From Kitasatospora papulosa (GTDB lineage Bacteria > Actinomycetota > Actinomycetes > Streptomycetales > Streptomycetaceae): 64,000 nt of DNA. The DNA is taken from NCBI RefSeq assembly GCF_000717245.1, contig NZ_JNYQ01000004.1, forward strand, positions 868,001 to 932,000, in the 5' to 3' direction. The notes beneath the pieces were generated by a model. The model ran no database searches and was not told the DNA's origin. It saw only the letters and a list, made by a program, of their open reading frames with translations. A program made the position numbers and the translations under genes. Each line of letters begins with the position of its first letter. Position 1 is the first letter of the stretch. Positions 22,847 to 32,738 of this stretch are shown here, piece after piece.

Positions 22847-24073
22847 ATGAGCGCTGCAACTTCTCCGTCCGAGCGCCGGGTCTCGGCCCGCATCGGTGCG
22901 ATCTCCGAGTCCGCCACCCTCGCCGTCGACGCCAAGGCGAAGGCCCTCAAGGCCGCCGGGCGTCCGGTGATCGGCTTCGGCGCCGGTGAGCCCGACTTCC
23001 CGACACCCGACTACATCGTCGACGCCGCGGTCGAGGCCTGCCGCAACCCGAAGTACCACCGCTACACCCCCGCCGGCGGGCTTCCCGAGCTCAAGGCCGC
23101 CATCGCGGAGAAGACCCTGCGCGACTCCGGCTACGAGGTCGACGCGTCCCAGATCCTGGTGACCAACGGCGGCAAGCAGGCCATCTACGAGGCCTTCGCC
23201 GCGATCCTCGACCCGGGCGACGAGGTCATCGTCCCCGCCCCGTACTGGACCACCTACCCGGAGTCCATCCGTCTCGCCGGCGGTGTCCCGGTCGAGGTCG
23301 TCGCCGACGAGACCACGGGCTACCGGGTCTCGGTCGAGCAGCTGGAGGCGGCGCGCACCGAGCGCACCAAGGTCGTCCTGTTCGTCTCCCCGTCGAACCC
23401 GACCGGCGCCGTCTACAACGAGGCGGACACCGAGGCCATCGGCCGGTGGGCCGTGGAGCACGGCCTGTGGGTCATGACCGACGAGATCTACGAGCACCTG
23501 GTCTACGGCGGGGCGGCCGCCGCCTCGCTCCCCGCGGTCGTGCCCGAGCTGCGTGACAAGTGCATCGTGGTCAACGGCGTCGCCAAGACGTACGCCATGA
23601 CCGGCTGGCGGGTCGGCTGGATCATCGGCCCGAGGGACGTCGTGAAGGCCGCGACCAACCTGCAGTCGCACGCCACCTCCAACGTCAGCAACGTCGCACA
23701 GGTCGCCGCGCTGGCCGCCGTGTCCGGCCCCCTGAACGCGGTCGCCGAGATGCGGACCGCCTTCGACCGCCGCCGCCGGACGATCGTGCGCATGCTCAAC
23801 GAGATCGACGGCGTGTTCTGCCCCGAGCCGGAGGGCGCCTTCTACGCGTACCCGTCGGTGAAGGGCCTGCTCGGCAAGGAGATCCGCGGCAAGCGCCCGG
23901 CCGACTCCGTCGAGCTGGCCGCCCTGATCCTGGACGAGGCCGAGGTCGCCGTGGTCCCGGGCGAGGCCTTCGGTACGCCGGGTTACCTGCGGCTGTCCTA
24001 CGCGCTGGGCGACGACGACCTCGTCGAGGGCGTCTCCCGGCTCCAGAAGCTGCTGGGCGAGGCCCGCGACTGA
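22847..24073 (+). CDS. aspC: Aspartate-type pyridoxal-phosphate aminotransferase
   Basis: A 408-residue class I aminotransferase. The Schiff-base lysine lies in NGVAKTYAMTGWR (Lys247). The SPSNPTG motif (Asn184) and TDEIYEHLVY (Asp212, Tyr215) contact the cofactor, and the arginine in YLRLSYALGD near the C-terminus binds the substrate carboxylate. It transfers amino groups between aspartate and 2-oxoglutarate, possibly with a broader acceptor range (subgroup I-gamma). The start at 22847 gives MSAATSPSERRVSARIG; an in-frame ATG three codons upstream is an alternative. It stands divergent from tRNA-Trp and secE and ends at a strong terminator. Confidence 0.9.
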   Translation: MSAATSPSERRVSARIGAISESATLAVDAKAKALKAAGRPVIGFGAGEPDFPTPDYIVDAAVEACRNPKYHRYTPAGGLPELKAAIAEKTLRDSGYEVDASQILVTNGGKQAIYEAFAAILDPGDEVIVPAPYWTTYPESIRLAGGVPVEVVADETTGYRVSVEQLEAARTERTKVVLFVSPSNPTGAVYNEADTEAIGRWAVEHGLWVMTDEIYEHLVYGGAAAASLPAVVPELRDKCIVVNGVAKTYAMTGWRVGWIIGPRDVVKAATNLQSHATSNVSNVAQVAALAAVSGPLNAVAEMRTAFDRRRRTIVRMLNEIDGVFCPEPEGAFYAYPSVKGLLGKEIRGKRPADSVELAALILDEAEVAVVPGEAFGTPGYLRLSYALGDDDLVEGVSRLQKLLGEARD

Positions 24074-24093
24074 CGCGGAGCACGCGTGCGGTG

Positions 24094-24130
24094 AAGGTGA
24101 CCCCCGGTTCCGGTCGGGGGTCACCTTTTT
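24094..24130 (+). terminator. Rho-independent terminator after the aminotransferase gene
   Basis: A perfect 13-bp stem (AAGGTGACCCCCG with its complement), an 8-nt loop and a run of T residues on the plus strand, 20 bp past the stop. Confidence 0.92.
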
Positions 24131-24197
24131 GTTCGAGGGGTAACTCACAGGGGGATCCGGCTACCGCCGCACCCCCTCGGTGCGGCAAGATCCTTCA

Positions 24198-25211
24198 ATG
24201 GAGCGTGACGTACGGCTGTTGCCCAAGGCCCATCTGCACCTGCACTTCACCGGGTCGATGCGGCCGACGACCCTGCTCGAACTCGCGGACAAGTACGGGG
24301 TTCGCCTCCCCGAGGCACTGACCGGCGGTGAGCCGCCCGAGCTACGGGCCACCGACGAGCGCGGCTGGTTCCGCTTCCAGCGCCTCTACGACATCGCGCG
24401 GTCCTGTCTGCGCTCGCCGGAGGACATCCAGCGCCTGGTGCGCGAGACGGCCATGGAGGACGTCGCGGACGGCTCGGGGTGGCTGGAGATCCAGGTCGAC
24501 CCGACCTCGTACGCCCCGCTGCTCGGCGGGCTCATCCCGGCCATCGAGATCATCCTGGACGCCGTGCACAGCGCGGCCCGCGACACCGGTCTGGGGATAC
24601 GGGTGGTGATCGCGGCGAACCGCATGAAGCATCCGTTGGACGCCCGCACGCTGGCCCGGCTCGCCGTGCGCTACGCCGACCAGGGCGTCATCGGCTTCGG
24701 GCTCTCCAACGACGAGCGCCGGGGGATGGCCCGCGACTTCGACCGCGCCTTCGCGATCGCCCGCGAGGGGGGCCTGATCGCCGCTCCGCACGGCGGCGAG
24801 CTCTCCGGCCCCTCCAGCGTCCGGGACTGCCTGGACGACCTCGACGCGTCCCGTGTGGGGCACGGCGTACGGGCGGCCGAGGACCCCCGGCTGCTGAGCG
24901 TGCTCGCGGAGCGGGGCGTGACGTGCGAGGTCTGCCCGGCGTCCAACGTGGCGCTCGGCGTCTACGAGAAGCCCGCGGACGTACCCCTGCGCACCCTGTT
25001 CGACGCGGGGGTGCCGATGGCGCTGGGCGCGGACGACCCGCTGCTCTTCGGCTCCAGGCTGGCCGCCCAGTACGACCTCGTGCGCCGGCACCACGGCTTC
25101 ACCGACGAGGAACTGGCCGAGCTGGCCCGGCAGTCCGTGCGCGGATCGGTGGCGCCCGTCGAGGTGCGGGAGAGGCTGCTGGGCGGGATCGACGCGTGGC
25201 TGACCGGCTGA
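24198..25211 (+). CDS. Adenosine-deaminase-family purine (deoxy)nucleoside deaminase
   Basis: A 337-residue TIM-barrel deaminase. The zinc site is formed by the N-terminal HLHLH stretch (KAHLHLHFTGS), the catalytic APHGGE, RVGHGVRA, and the aspartates of GADDPLLFGS, so all ligand positions are kept. Two positions in the first motif are unusual: His replaces the common Glu before LHxH, and Thr replaces the acidic residue before Gly. The family converts adenosine to inosine, but members also deaminate aminodeoxyfutalosine or adenine, so the substrate is uncertain. The ATG at 24198 is preferred to the GTG six codons upstream. It is convergent with murB, 30 bp away. Confidence 0.82.
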   Translation: MERDVRLLPKAHLHLHFTGSMRPTTLLELADKYGVRLPEALTGGEPPELRATDERGWFRFQRLYDIARSCLRSPEDIQRLVRETAMEDVADGSGWLEIQVDPTSYAPLLGGLIPAIEIILDAVHSAARDTGLGIRVVIAANRMKHPLDARTLARLAVRYADQGVIGFGLSNDERRGMARDFDRAFAIAREGGLIAAPHGGELSGPSSVRDCLDDLDASRVGHGVRAAEDPRLLSVLAERGVTCEVCPASNVALGVYEKPADVPLRTLFDAGVPMALGADDPLLFGSRLAAQYDLVRRHHGFTDEELAELARQSVRGSVAPVEVRERLLGGIDAWLTG

Positions 25212-25241
25212 CGCCGACGTGGGCACCGCCGGCCCACGCCG

Positions 25242-26297
<1,056 letters not shown>

Positions 26298-26352
26298 GGG
26301 ACAAGAGTACGGTCCGCGGCCGTGCCGGCCCGGCGGGGCCACGGGCCGCGCG

Positions 26353-26381
26353 AAGGGCGCCCTCCTGAGGAGAGCGCCCTT
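26353..26381 (-). terminator. Terminator after the MaoC hydratase pair
   Basis: An 8-bp stem (AAGGGCGC/GCGCCCTT) continued by an inner CTCC/GGAG stem, 25 bp after the second hydratase gene on the minus strand. Confidence 0.75.
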
Positions 26382-26405
26382 GGGCCCGGCACGGGCGGGG
26401 ACGTG

Positions 26406-26834
26406 TCAGGCCAGGCGGACGAGGGCGCGGGACATGCCCAGCACCTTCTTGTCGTCGCTCGTCACCGTCAGGTCGACCCGCACGAGGTTGTCGTCGAGCT
26501 TCGCGGCGACCTTGCCGCTGACCTCGATCAGAGCCCCTGTGTCGTCGTTGGGCACGACGACCGGCTTGGTGAACCGGACGCCGTACTCGACGACCGCGCC
26601 CGGGTCTCCGGTCCAGTCCGTGACCACCCTGATCGCCTCGGCCATGGTGAACATGCCGTGCGCGATCACGTCCGGCAGACCGACCTCACGCGCGAACTTC
26701 TCGTTCCAGTGGATCGGGTTGAAGTCTCCGGAGGCGCCCGCGTACTGCACCAGGGTCGCCCGCGTCACCGGGAAGGACCGTGCCGGCAGTTCCGTACCGA
26801 CCTCGACCGCTCCGTATGCGATGGTCGCCGTCAT
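26406..26834 (-). CDS. MaoC-family (R)-hydratase, second subunit (HadB-like)
   Basis: A 142-residue hot-dog-fold protein. The hydratase motif with catalytic Asp and His is clear in YAGASGDFNPIHWNEKFA, and VIAHGMFTMA follows. The family hydrates or dehydrates enoyl/3-hydroxyacyl thioesters. It overlaps the previous gene by one base (TGATG), so the two are translated together and probably form a heterodimer like HadA-HadB of mycobacteria, where the B-type subunit carries the catalytic dyad. In Streptomyces, which lacks mycolic acids, the acyl substrate is unknown. A terminator follows. Confidence 0.85.
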   Translation of the reverse strand: MTATIAYGAVEVGTELPARSFPVTRATLVQYAGASGDFNPIHWNEKFAREVGLPDVIAHGMFTMAEAIRVVTDWTGDPGAVVEYGVRFTKPVVVPNDDTGALIEVSGKVAAKLDDNLVRVDLTVTSDDKKVLGMSRALVRLA

Positions 26835-27286
26835 CACGCCTCCTCGGCGGCGCGCGCCACCAGCTTGGTCCACGCGGTCACGACGTGCTCACCGGACTCG
26901 TCGTGCACCTCGCCGCGGATGTCCACGATGTCGTTGCCCGCCATCGACTTGATGCCCTCGATGGTCGAGGTGACCGTCAGCCGGTCCCCCGCCCGCACGG
27001 GGCGCACATGGGCGAACTTCTGGTCACCGTGCACCACACGGCTGTAGTCCAGACCCAGCTGCGGGTCCTGGATCACCTGGCCCGCGGCCCTGAACGTGAT
27101 CGAGAACACGAAGGTGGGCGGAGCGATCACATCCGAGTACCCCAGAGCCTTGGCGGCTTCCGGGTCGGTGTAGGCGGGGTTGGTGTCACCCACCGCTTCC
27201 GCGAACTCCCGGATCTTCTCCCGGCCGACCTCGTACGCCGGGGTGGGCGGATAGGTCCGCCCCACGAAGGACTGGTCGAGCGCCAT
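26834..27286 (-). CDS. MaoC N-terminal-type dehydratase, first subunit (HadA-like)
   Basis: A 150-residue hot-dog-fold protein of the type that lacks the full hydratase dyad. DTNPAYTDPEAAKALGY replaces the canonical DxNPIH motif, so it probably forms the substrate-binding half of a heterodimer with the next gene. The start at 27286 is preceded by AGGAGG at good spacing; the extra upstream frame is leader. It overlaps the downstream hydratase gene by one base. The same two-gene pair follows rpmG in other actinobacteria. Confidence 0.85.
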   Translation of the reverse strand: MALDQSFVGRTYPPTPAYEVGREKIREFAEAVGDTNPAYTDPEAAKALGYSDVIAPPTFVFSITFRAAGQVIQDPQLGLDYSRVVHGDQKFAHVRPVRAGDRLTVTSTIEGIKSMAGNDIVDIRGEVHDESGEHVVTAWTKLVARAAEEA

Positions 27287-27352
27287 GAGCCCGGTACCTC
27301 CTGGTGAAATATCGAATAGGCCGAAGATCGGCCCTAGCCACCACATAAAACG

Positions 27353-27388
27353 ACACGAGGCCGCCCCCAGTGGGGACGGCCTCGTGTA
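27353..27388 (-). terminator. Rho-independent terminator after rpmG
   Basis: An 11-bp outer stem (ACACGAGGCCG with its complement), an inner CCCC/GGGG stem and a T-rich tail on the minus strand. It begins 11 bp past the rpmG stop. Confidence 0.9.
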
Positions 27389-27398
27389 CGAGCCTTTT

Positions 27399-27563
27399 TC
27401 AGCGCGTTTCGCGGTGCGCGGTGTGCGAGTTGCAGCGCGGGCAGTGCTTCTTCATCTCAAGACGGTCCGGGTTGTTACGCCGGTTCTTCTTGGTGATGTA
27501 GTTCCGCTCCTTGCACTCCACGCAGGCCAGCGTGATCTTCGGGCGGACGTCGGTGGCAGCCAC
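27399..27563 (-). CDS. rpmG: 50S ribosomal protein L33
   Basis: A 54-residue L33. Two CxxC pairs (CVEC and CPRC) mark the zinc-binding form; Streptomyces genomes commonly also encode a zinc-free paralogue used under zinc limitation. The GTG at 27563 is preceded by AAGGAGC. It lies downstream of tRNA-Thr and tRNA-Met on the same strand, so the three may share a transcript. Confidence 0.96.
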
Positions 27564-27649
27564 GTGAGTGCTCCTTGGACGGATGGGACGGATGAACGCA
27601 TGAAAGAGTAGCCGATCGAAGGACCGACCCAACAATCGGCTACCGTTAG

Positions 27650-27722
27650 TAGCGGTGACCGGACTTGAACCGGTGACACAGCGATTATGAGCCGCTTGCT
27701 CTACCGACTGAGCTACACCGCT
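27650..27722 (-). tRNA. tRNA-Met (CAT anticodon)
   Basis: A 73-nt cloverleaf on the minus strand. The acceptor stem is AGCGGTG/CACCGCT with discriminator A, and the anticodon loop contains CAT. The first acceptor pair is a normal A-T pair, so it looks like an elongator tRNA-Met rather than the initiator. Confidence 0.95.
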
Positions 27723-27767
27723 TTGATGCCGAGATCCCCCGCCGAAGCGGGTTCACTCGATCACCAG

Positions 27768-27840
27768 AGCCCCAATGCGGAATCGAACCGCAGACCTTCT
27801 CCTTACCATGGAGACGCTCTACCGACTGAGCTATTGGGGC
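27768..27840 (-). tRNA. tRNA-Thr (GGT anticodon)
   Basis: A 73-nt cloverleaf on the minus strand with acceptor GCCCCAA/TTGGGGC, discriminator T and anticodon GGT. It lies 45 bp upstream of tRNA-Met. The following 296 bp up to the next gene show only weak promoter-like hexamers (TAGGCT at 28087). Confidence 0.95.
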
Positions 27841-28136
27841 GAGCGAGGAAGACATTACACGGTCTGTCGCCGATCCCCCAAATCCGTTTCGGGCGGTCGT
27901 TCCGGGGCCCCTGCCGCCCCCGTACGCTCCCTGCGGCCGACCCCCTGATCAGGCTCTTGATCAGCCTGTACGCCGACTCCGGGAGCGGCCTCACGCGCCT
28001 CGGCGGCACTCCTCCCCACGCCTGCCGAACGAGGCCACATTCGTACGACTAATTCGGCCTTCCTCTGAGCGGGACCGGCCCGCGCCTAGGCTCGGCGCAC
28101 CCTGCGTGATCTTGCATGTCCTCCAGGAGCGGCGCG

Positions 28137-29360
28137 ATGCCCGAGAACACCGGTGACGCGCCCCCGCTGCTCCTCGGCGGGGCGCGGCTGACGGACGGAC
28201 GCCTCGTCGACGTGCGCATCGCCGGACGGCACATCGAGGCGGTCGGGACGGCGGGCAGCCTCACCAACCGGGGAACGCGCCTGGACCTGCGCGGTCACCT
28301 TCTGCTGCCGGCCCCCGCCGAACCACACGCCCACGCCGACACGGCGCTCACCGGCCCCCCGGGAGGCCCGCCGTCGCACCGGGCCGAGGACGTCCGGCGT
28401 CGCGCCACCGAGGCGGCGCTGCTCCAGCTCGGCCACGGGACGACCGCGCTGCGCGCCCATGTGCGGGTCGGCGGCGCACAGGGCCTCGCCGCCCTGGAGG
28501 GGGTCCTGGCCGCGAGCCGTTCCCTGCGCGGACTCACCGAACTGACCGTCGTGGCCGTCCCCCGGCTCCTCACGGGCGTCGCGGGCGCGGACGGTCTCGC
28601 CGCGCTCCGGGACGCCGTGGACATGGGCGCGGGCGTGATCGGCGGCCGCCCCGACCTCGACCCCGATCCGGCCGGCTACGCCGAGACCGTGCTCGCACTC
28701 GCGGCGGACCGGGGCCGCCCCGTCGACCTGCACACGGACGGCGAGGCCCCGGCCCGGCTGGCCCGGCTGGCCGCCATGGCCAAAGGGTTCCGTCCCGGCC
28801 TCTGCCTCGGCCCCTGTGCGGGCCTCTCACGGCTTCCCCGCGACGAGGCGGCCCGTACAGCCGACCGGCTCGCCGCGGCGGCCGTGACCGTCGTCTGCCT
28901 GCCCCAGGGAGGCTGCTCCTGCGCCGGGATCCGCGGAACCCCGCCCGTGGGGCTGCTGCGCGCCGCCGGGGTGCGGGTGGCCGCGGGCAGCGGGGCCCTG
29001 CGTGACGCCTCCAACCCTGTCGGGCGGGCGGACCCCCTGGAGGCGGCGTATCTGCTGGCCTCGCAGGAGGGCATCGCCCCCGGGAGCGCCTACGACGCGG
29101 TCTCGGGAGCCGCCAGGGCGGCGCTGGGGCTGCCCGGGGTGCGCGTCGAGGCCGGCTTCCCCGCCGAGCTGCTCGCCGTGCGCGGGGACGACCTGGCCGG
29201 GGCGCTCTCCCTCGCGTACAGCAGGATCGTGGTGCACCGCGGACGCGTGGTCGCGCGGACCAGTGCCGTACGCGAGTACCTGGACTCCGGGGCCGCGGCT
29301 GCGGCCCTCGGTCTCCCCCGGCAGGGACGGGCCGATTCCGGTTCCGGCGGCGGGCCTTGA
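28137..29360 (+). CDS. Amidohydrolase, cytosine-deaminase-like
   Basis: A 407-residue amidohydrolase-superfamily protein. The metal pair lies in AEPHAHADTAL (His-x-His), a further histidine is in VDLHTDGEAP, and the C-terminal sandwich strand is AELLAVRGDD. The overall layout resembles cytosine deaminase and related pyrimidine or N-acyl hydrolases. The stretch where the active-site aspartate is expected reads AAGSGALRDASNPVG, so the catalytic acid is not in the usual context and activity is uncertain. The ATG at 28137 has AGGAG eight bases upstream; seven earlier codons are not needed. It lies 34 bp before an NAD(P)-binding protein. Confidence 0.75.
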   Translation: MPENTGDAPPLLLGGARLTDGRLVDVRIAGRHIEAVGTAGSLTNRGTRLDLRGHLLLPAPAEPHAHADTALTGPPGGPPSHRAEDVRRRATEAALLQLGHGTTALRAHVRVGGAQGLAALEGVLAASRSLRGLTELTVVAVPRLLTGVAGADGLAALRDAVDMGAGVIGGRPDLDPDPAGYAETVLALAADRGRPVDLHTDGEAPARLARLAAMAKGFRPGLCLGPCAGLSRLPRDEAARTADRLAAAAVTVVCLPQGGCSCAGIRGTPPVGLLRAAGVRVAAGSGALRDASNPVGRADPLEAAYLLASQEGIAPGSAYDAVSGAARAALGLPGVRVEAGFPAELLAVRGDDLAGALSLAYSRIVVHRGRVVARTSAVREYLDSGAAAAALGLPRQGRADSGSGGGP

Positions 29361-29394
29361 GCGCGAGCGGGCCGCGCGGCGTACGGTCGGATAC

Positions 29395-30051
29395 ATGCGC
29401 ATTGTCATTGCAGGTGGACATGGTCAGATCGCGCTGCGGCTCGAGCGGTTGCTCGCCGCGCGCGGTGACGAGGCGGTGGGCGTCATCCGCAACCCGCAGC
29501 AGAGTGACGACCTGAGAGAGGCGGGCGCCGAGCCCGTCGTCCTCGACCTCGAATCGGCGTCGGTCGAGGAGACGGCGGAGGTACTGCGCGGGGCCGACGC
29601 GGTGGTCTTCGCGGCCGGAGCGGGCCCCGACAGCGGCTCGGCGCGCAAGGACACGGTGGACCGAGGAGCGGCCGTGCTGTTCGCGGACGCCGCGGAACGG
29701 GCGGGAGTACGCCGCTACGTCGTGGTGTCCTCCATGGGTGCCGACCCGGACAACCGGGGCGAGGAGGTCTTCGACGTCTACCAGCGGGCGAAGGGCGAGG
29801 CGGACGCGTACGTCCAGTCCAGGAGCGGCCTGGACTGGACGATCCTGCGCCCCGGGATGCTGACGAACGACGCCGGCACCGGACAGATCCAGCTCGCCGC
29901 CTCCACGGGCCGTGGCCCGATCCCCCGTGACGACGTGGCGGCGGTGCTGGTGGAGCTGCTGGACACCCCGGCGACGGCGGGTCTCACGCTGGAACTCATC
30001 AGCGGGAACAAGCCCGTGACGGTCGCGGTGAAGGACATCGCGGGGAACTGA
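29395..30051 (+). CDS. NAD(P)H-binding atypical short-chain dehydrogenase (SDR_a5)
   Basis: A 218-residue Rossmann-fold protein starting MRIVIAGGHGQIALRL, with the glycine-rich loop AGGHGQI instead of TGATGxxG. A VVSSMGAD strand and a YQRAKGEAD stretch place a Tyr/Lys pair near the usual active-site position. It belongs to the NmrA/atypical SDR group, used as redox sensors or minor reductases. The ATG at 29395 follows TACGGT by seven bases without a Shine-Dalgarno, suggesting a leaderless message. It is probably a separate unit from the amidohydrolase. Confidence 0.82.
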   Translation: MRIVIAGGHGQIALRLERLLAARGDEAVGVIRNPQQSDDLREAGAEPVVLDLESASVEETAEVLRGADAVVFAAGAGPDSGSARKDTVDRGAAVLFADAAERAGVRRYVVVSSMGADPDNRGEEVFDVYQRAKGEADAYVQSRSGLDWTILRPGMLTNDAGTGQIQLAASTGRGPIPRDDVAAVLVELLDTPATAGLTLELISGNKPVTVAVKDIAGN

Positions 30052-30103
30052 GCCGGGCCGTACGCCCCGGACGCTCCGGTCGGAGCCGCGCCGTTTTCGG
30101 CCT

Positions 30104-30139
30104 GCCTGGCTCAGGCCCTTCACAGCGCTTGAGCCAGGC
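30104..30139 (+). terminator. Hairpin after the SDR gene
   Basis: A perfect 10-bp inverted repeat (GCCTGGCTCA/TGAGCCAGGC) with a 16-nt loop, about 50 bp past the stop. There is no T run. Probably a terminator. Confidence 0.55.
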
Positions 30140-30263
30140 GTGCCGGGGTGCCTGGGCCGGGTGATTCGGCCGGGCGCCCTCATGTGCCGGGGCCAGCGGG
30201 CCGGGGCCATATGGAGCGAGGCGTTCCGGTGTGGCGGGGTGTCCGCGGGATAGCGTCGGCGGC

Positions 30264-31469
30264 ATGGACGGTGGCTCTGCTCGCCGAGGTTGGCTCCCCT
30301 GCTTTCTCAGCGGGGCGGTGTTCGCCGTGTGCATGGCGGGGACCACCCTGCCGACCCCGCTCTACAGCCTGTACCAGGACGAGCTCGGGTTCTCCGAGCT
30401 GACGGTGACCGTGGTGTACGCCGTGTACGCCTTCGGCGTCATCGGGGTGCTGCTGCTTGCGGGGAACGCCTCCGACACGGTGGGCCGACGCCCCGTGCTG
30501 CTCTGGGGGCTGGCCTGCGCGGCGGCGAGCGCCGTCTGCTTCCTCTGCGCCACCGCTCTGGGCTGGCTCTACGTGGGTCGGCTCCTGTCGGGCCTGTCGG
30601 CCGGGCTGTTCACCGGGGCGGCGACCGCGTACGTCATGGAGCTGGCGCCCGGCAAGGGCTCGCCCCGGGCCTCCCTGGTCGCGACGGCTGCCAACATGGG
30701 CGGTCTGGGGTGCGGGCCGCTGATCGCCGGGTTCCTCGCCCAGTACGCCCCCTGGCCGCTCTACCTGCCTTTCGCCGTGCACCTGGTGCTGCTGGCCGTT
30801 TCGGCGGCCGTGCTCCTGGGCCTGCGCGAGACCGTGCGCGAGCGACGGCCGCTGAGCACCGTCCGCCCGCAGAAGCCGGGGCTGCCGCCCGAGGTCAGGG
30901 CGGTGTTCGGACCCGCCGCGCTCGCCTCGTTCGTCGGCTTCGCGCTCTTCGGGGTGTTCACCTCGGTCAGTCCGGCGCTCCTGTCCCGTTTTCTGGACGT
31001 GGACAACCACGCGGTGAGCGGGCTGGTCGTCGCGCTGGCCTTCTTCGCCTCGATCGCCGGGCAGTCGGCGGTCGGCCGGATCGGTGAGCGCCGGTCGCTT
31101 CCGCTCGGCTGCGCGGGCCTCCTGGGCGGACTGGCGCTGCTCGCGGGGGCGTTGTGGTGGCAACTGCTGCCCCTGGTGATCCTGAGCGCCGTCCTCGGCG
31201 GCGCGGGTCAGGGGCTGGCCTTCAGAGCGGCTCTTGCCCAGGTGGCAGCCGCCTCGCCAGCGGACCGGCGGGCGGCGGTGATCTCGACGCTGTTCGTGGT
31301 GGCGTACGCGGGCATCTCCCTGCCGGTGATCGGCGTGGGTGTCCTGTCCGACCACATCGGACTCCAGGACGCGGGGCTGGTCTTCATCGCCTGCATGGGC
31401 GTCCTGGTCACGTGCGCCGGGGTCTACCTGCTGCGGCGCCCTGCCGAAGCCGGACACGAATCCGCCTGA
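30264..31469 (+). CDS. Major facilitator superfamily transporter
   Basis: A 401-residue membrane protein with about 12 predicted helices. The MFS loop 2-3 motif appears as GNASDTVGRRPVL, and the PTPLYSLYQDELGFS loop after helix 1 is typical of drug-efflux type MFS proteins in actinobacteria. It probably exports a small molecule by proton antiport; the substrate is unknown. The ATG at 30264 follows TAGCGT by seven bases and has no Shine-Dalgarno, so leaderless expression is likely. Confidence 0.85.
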   Translation: MDGGSARRGWLPCFLSGAVFAVCMAGTTLPTPLYSLYQDELGFSELTVTVVYAVYAFGVIGVLLLAGNASDTVGRRPVLLWGLACAAASAVCFLCATALGWLYVGRLLSGLSAGLFTGAATAYVMELAPGKGSPRASLVATAANMGGLGCGPLIAGFLAQYAPWPLYLPFAVHLVLLAVSAAVLLGLRETVRERRPLSTVRPQKPGLPPEVRAVFGPAALASFVGFALFGVFTSVSPALLSRFLDVDNHAVSGLVVALAFFASIAGQSAVGRIGERRSLPLGCAGLLGGLALLAGALWWQLLPLVILSAVLGGAGQGLAFRAALAQVAAASPADRRAAVISTLFVVAYAGISLPVIGVGVLSDHIGLQDAGLVFIACMGVLVTCAGVYLLRRPAEAGHESA

Positions 31470-31581
31470 CGAGTCCGGGAGTGCGGCACCATCCCTCGAC
31501 AGTTCGGCCCAGTCCGCACGCAATAGAGGTCGAAACCGTCCTGATCGATATGAAAGCCCGTCAAAAAGCTGGAGTCGTCAG

Positions 31582-32418
31582 GTGAGCCGAACCGAGGAGA
31601 CCGCCGAGGGCGCAGGGCCGTTCACGACCCGGCTGACCTGGCACCTCGACGACGGAAGCACCGCTGTCTGGGAATCACGGCGGGCACGCAAGCGCGGCCT
31701 GCTCACTGTCCTGGCCGCGGGCGAGACGGAGGCCCGGTCCCGCAGCGCGGACACCGTTTCGGTGGGCCGGCTGCGCACCCTCAATGCCGTTGCCGCCGGA
31801 GCCTTCGCCGTCGGAGGGGGCCTGTTCGTCCTCGGGGCCGCGGTGGCACAGTTCGGCCCTGTCGATGCGACGGGAGCCTGGATCTACTTCGCCGGCGGTC
31901 TGTTCTTCAACGCGGGCGGCTACGCGTCACTGCTCCAGGCGGTCAACGCCCCTCGCCAGGACAGTACGAGCGCCTCGCTCGCCACACGGCACTGGCGCTG
32001 GTGGAGCTACGAGCCCGGCCGGATCGACTGGCTGAGCACCTTCCTGCTGTTCGTGGGAACGCTGGTGTTCGGCGTCAATCTGGTCGGCTCCCTGCTGCAG
32101 GGACTCTCGGTGCAGCAGGAGAACGAGCTGGTCTGGGCCCCCGACCTGATCGGCTGCACCATCTTCCTCGTCTCAGGACATCTGGCCCTGGTGGAGGTCT
32201 GCCACGGCCGGCCGCGCGCACTCCCACGGGATCTCGGCTGGTGGATCGTCGCGGTCAACCAACTCGGCTCGGCTCTCTTCATGGCCTCGGCACTGGCCGA
32301 CTTCACCCGCCCCGCCACGGGAGGCGTCCTGAACATCGACATCGCCGACTGGGGCACTCTCACGGGAGCGCTCTGCTTCTCCGTCGGCGGGGTGCTGCAG
32401 TTCTTCGAACACCCCTGA
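31582..32418 (+). CDS. Integral membrane protein, possibly YrhK-like
   Basis: A 278-residue protein. A soluble N-terminal 60 residues is followed by five or six membrane helices. The first helix pair (LRTLNAVAAGAFAVGGGLF, then WIYFAGGLFFNAGGY) resembles the YrhK-like fold, repeated further on (IDWLSTFLLFVGTLVFGVN and FSVGGVLQFFEHP). Function unknown. The GTG at 31582 has GGAG seven bases upstream; the longer upstream open frame is not protein-like. It ends at a bidirectional terminator shared with tRNA-Tyr. Confidence 0.75.
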   Translation: MSRTEETAEGAGPFTTRLTWHLDDGSTAVWESRRARKRGLLTVLAAGETEARSRSADTVSVGRLRTLNAVAAGAFAVGGGLFVLGAAVAQFGPVDATGAWIYFAGGLFFNAGGYASLLQAVNAPRQDSTSASLATRHWRWWSYEPGRIDWLSTFLLFVGTLVFGVNLVGSLLQGLSVQQENELVWAPDLIGCTIFLVSGHLALVEVCHGRPRALPRDLGWWIVAVNQLGSALFMASALADFTRPATGGVLNIDIADWGTLTGALCFSVGGVLQFFEHP

Positions 32419-32442
32419 CCTCGGCGCGCCCCGCGCACGAAA

Positions 32443-32485
32443 AAACCCCGCCCGACCTGGCATTTAAGCAGGTCGGACGGGGTTT
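32443..32485. terminator. Bidirectional terminator between membrane-protein gene and tRNA-Tyr
   Basis: A 17-bp stem with one mismatch (AAACCCCGCCCGACCTG against CAGGTCGGACGGGGTTT). It is flanked by A residues on one side and T residues on the other, so it can work in both directions. Confidence 0.88.
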
Positions 32486-32494
32486 CCCGTCCTG

Positions 32495-32576
<82 letters not shown>

Positions 32577-32738
32577 TGGAACGACGCCTCGGATCCCGTG
32601 AGGGTTCCTCGGCGACGTCGTAAACGATACCCGATACCCGGGGGTGCTACGCCACCCGGTTGATCAGCACCTGTCGCGGGCGCGGGTGGCTAGGCTTTGT
32701 GCCGTACCCAACGCATACGACGCAAGGAGCCACACGTC

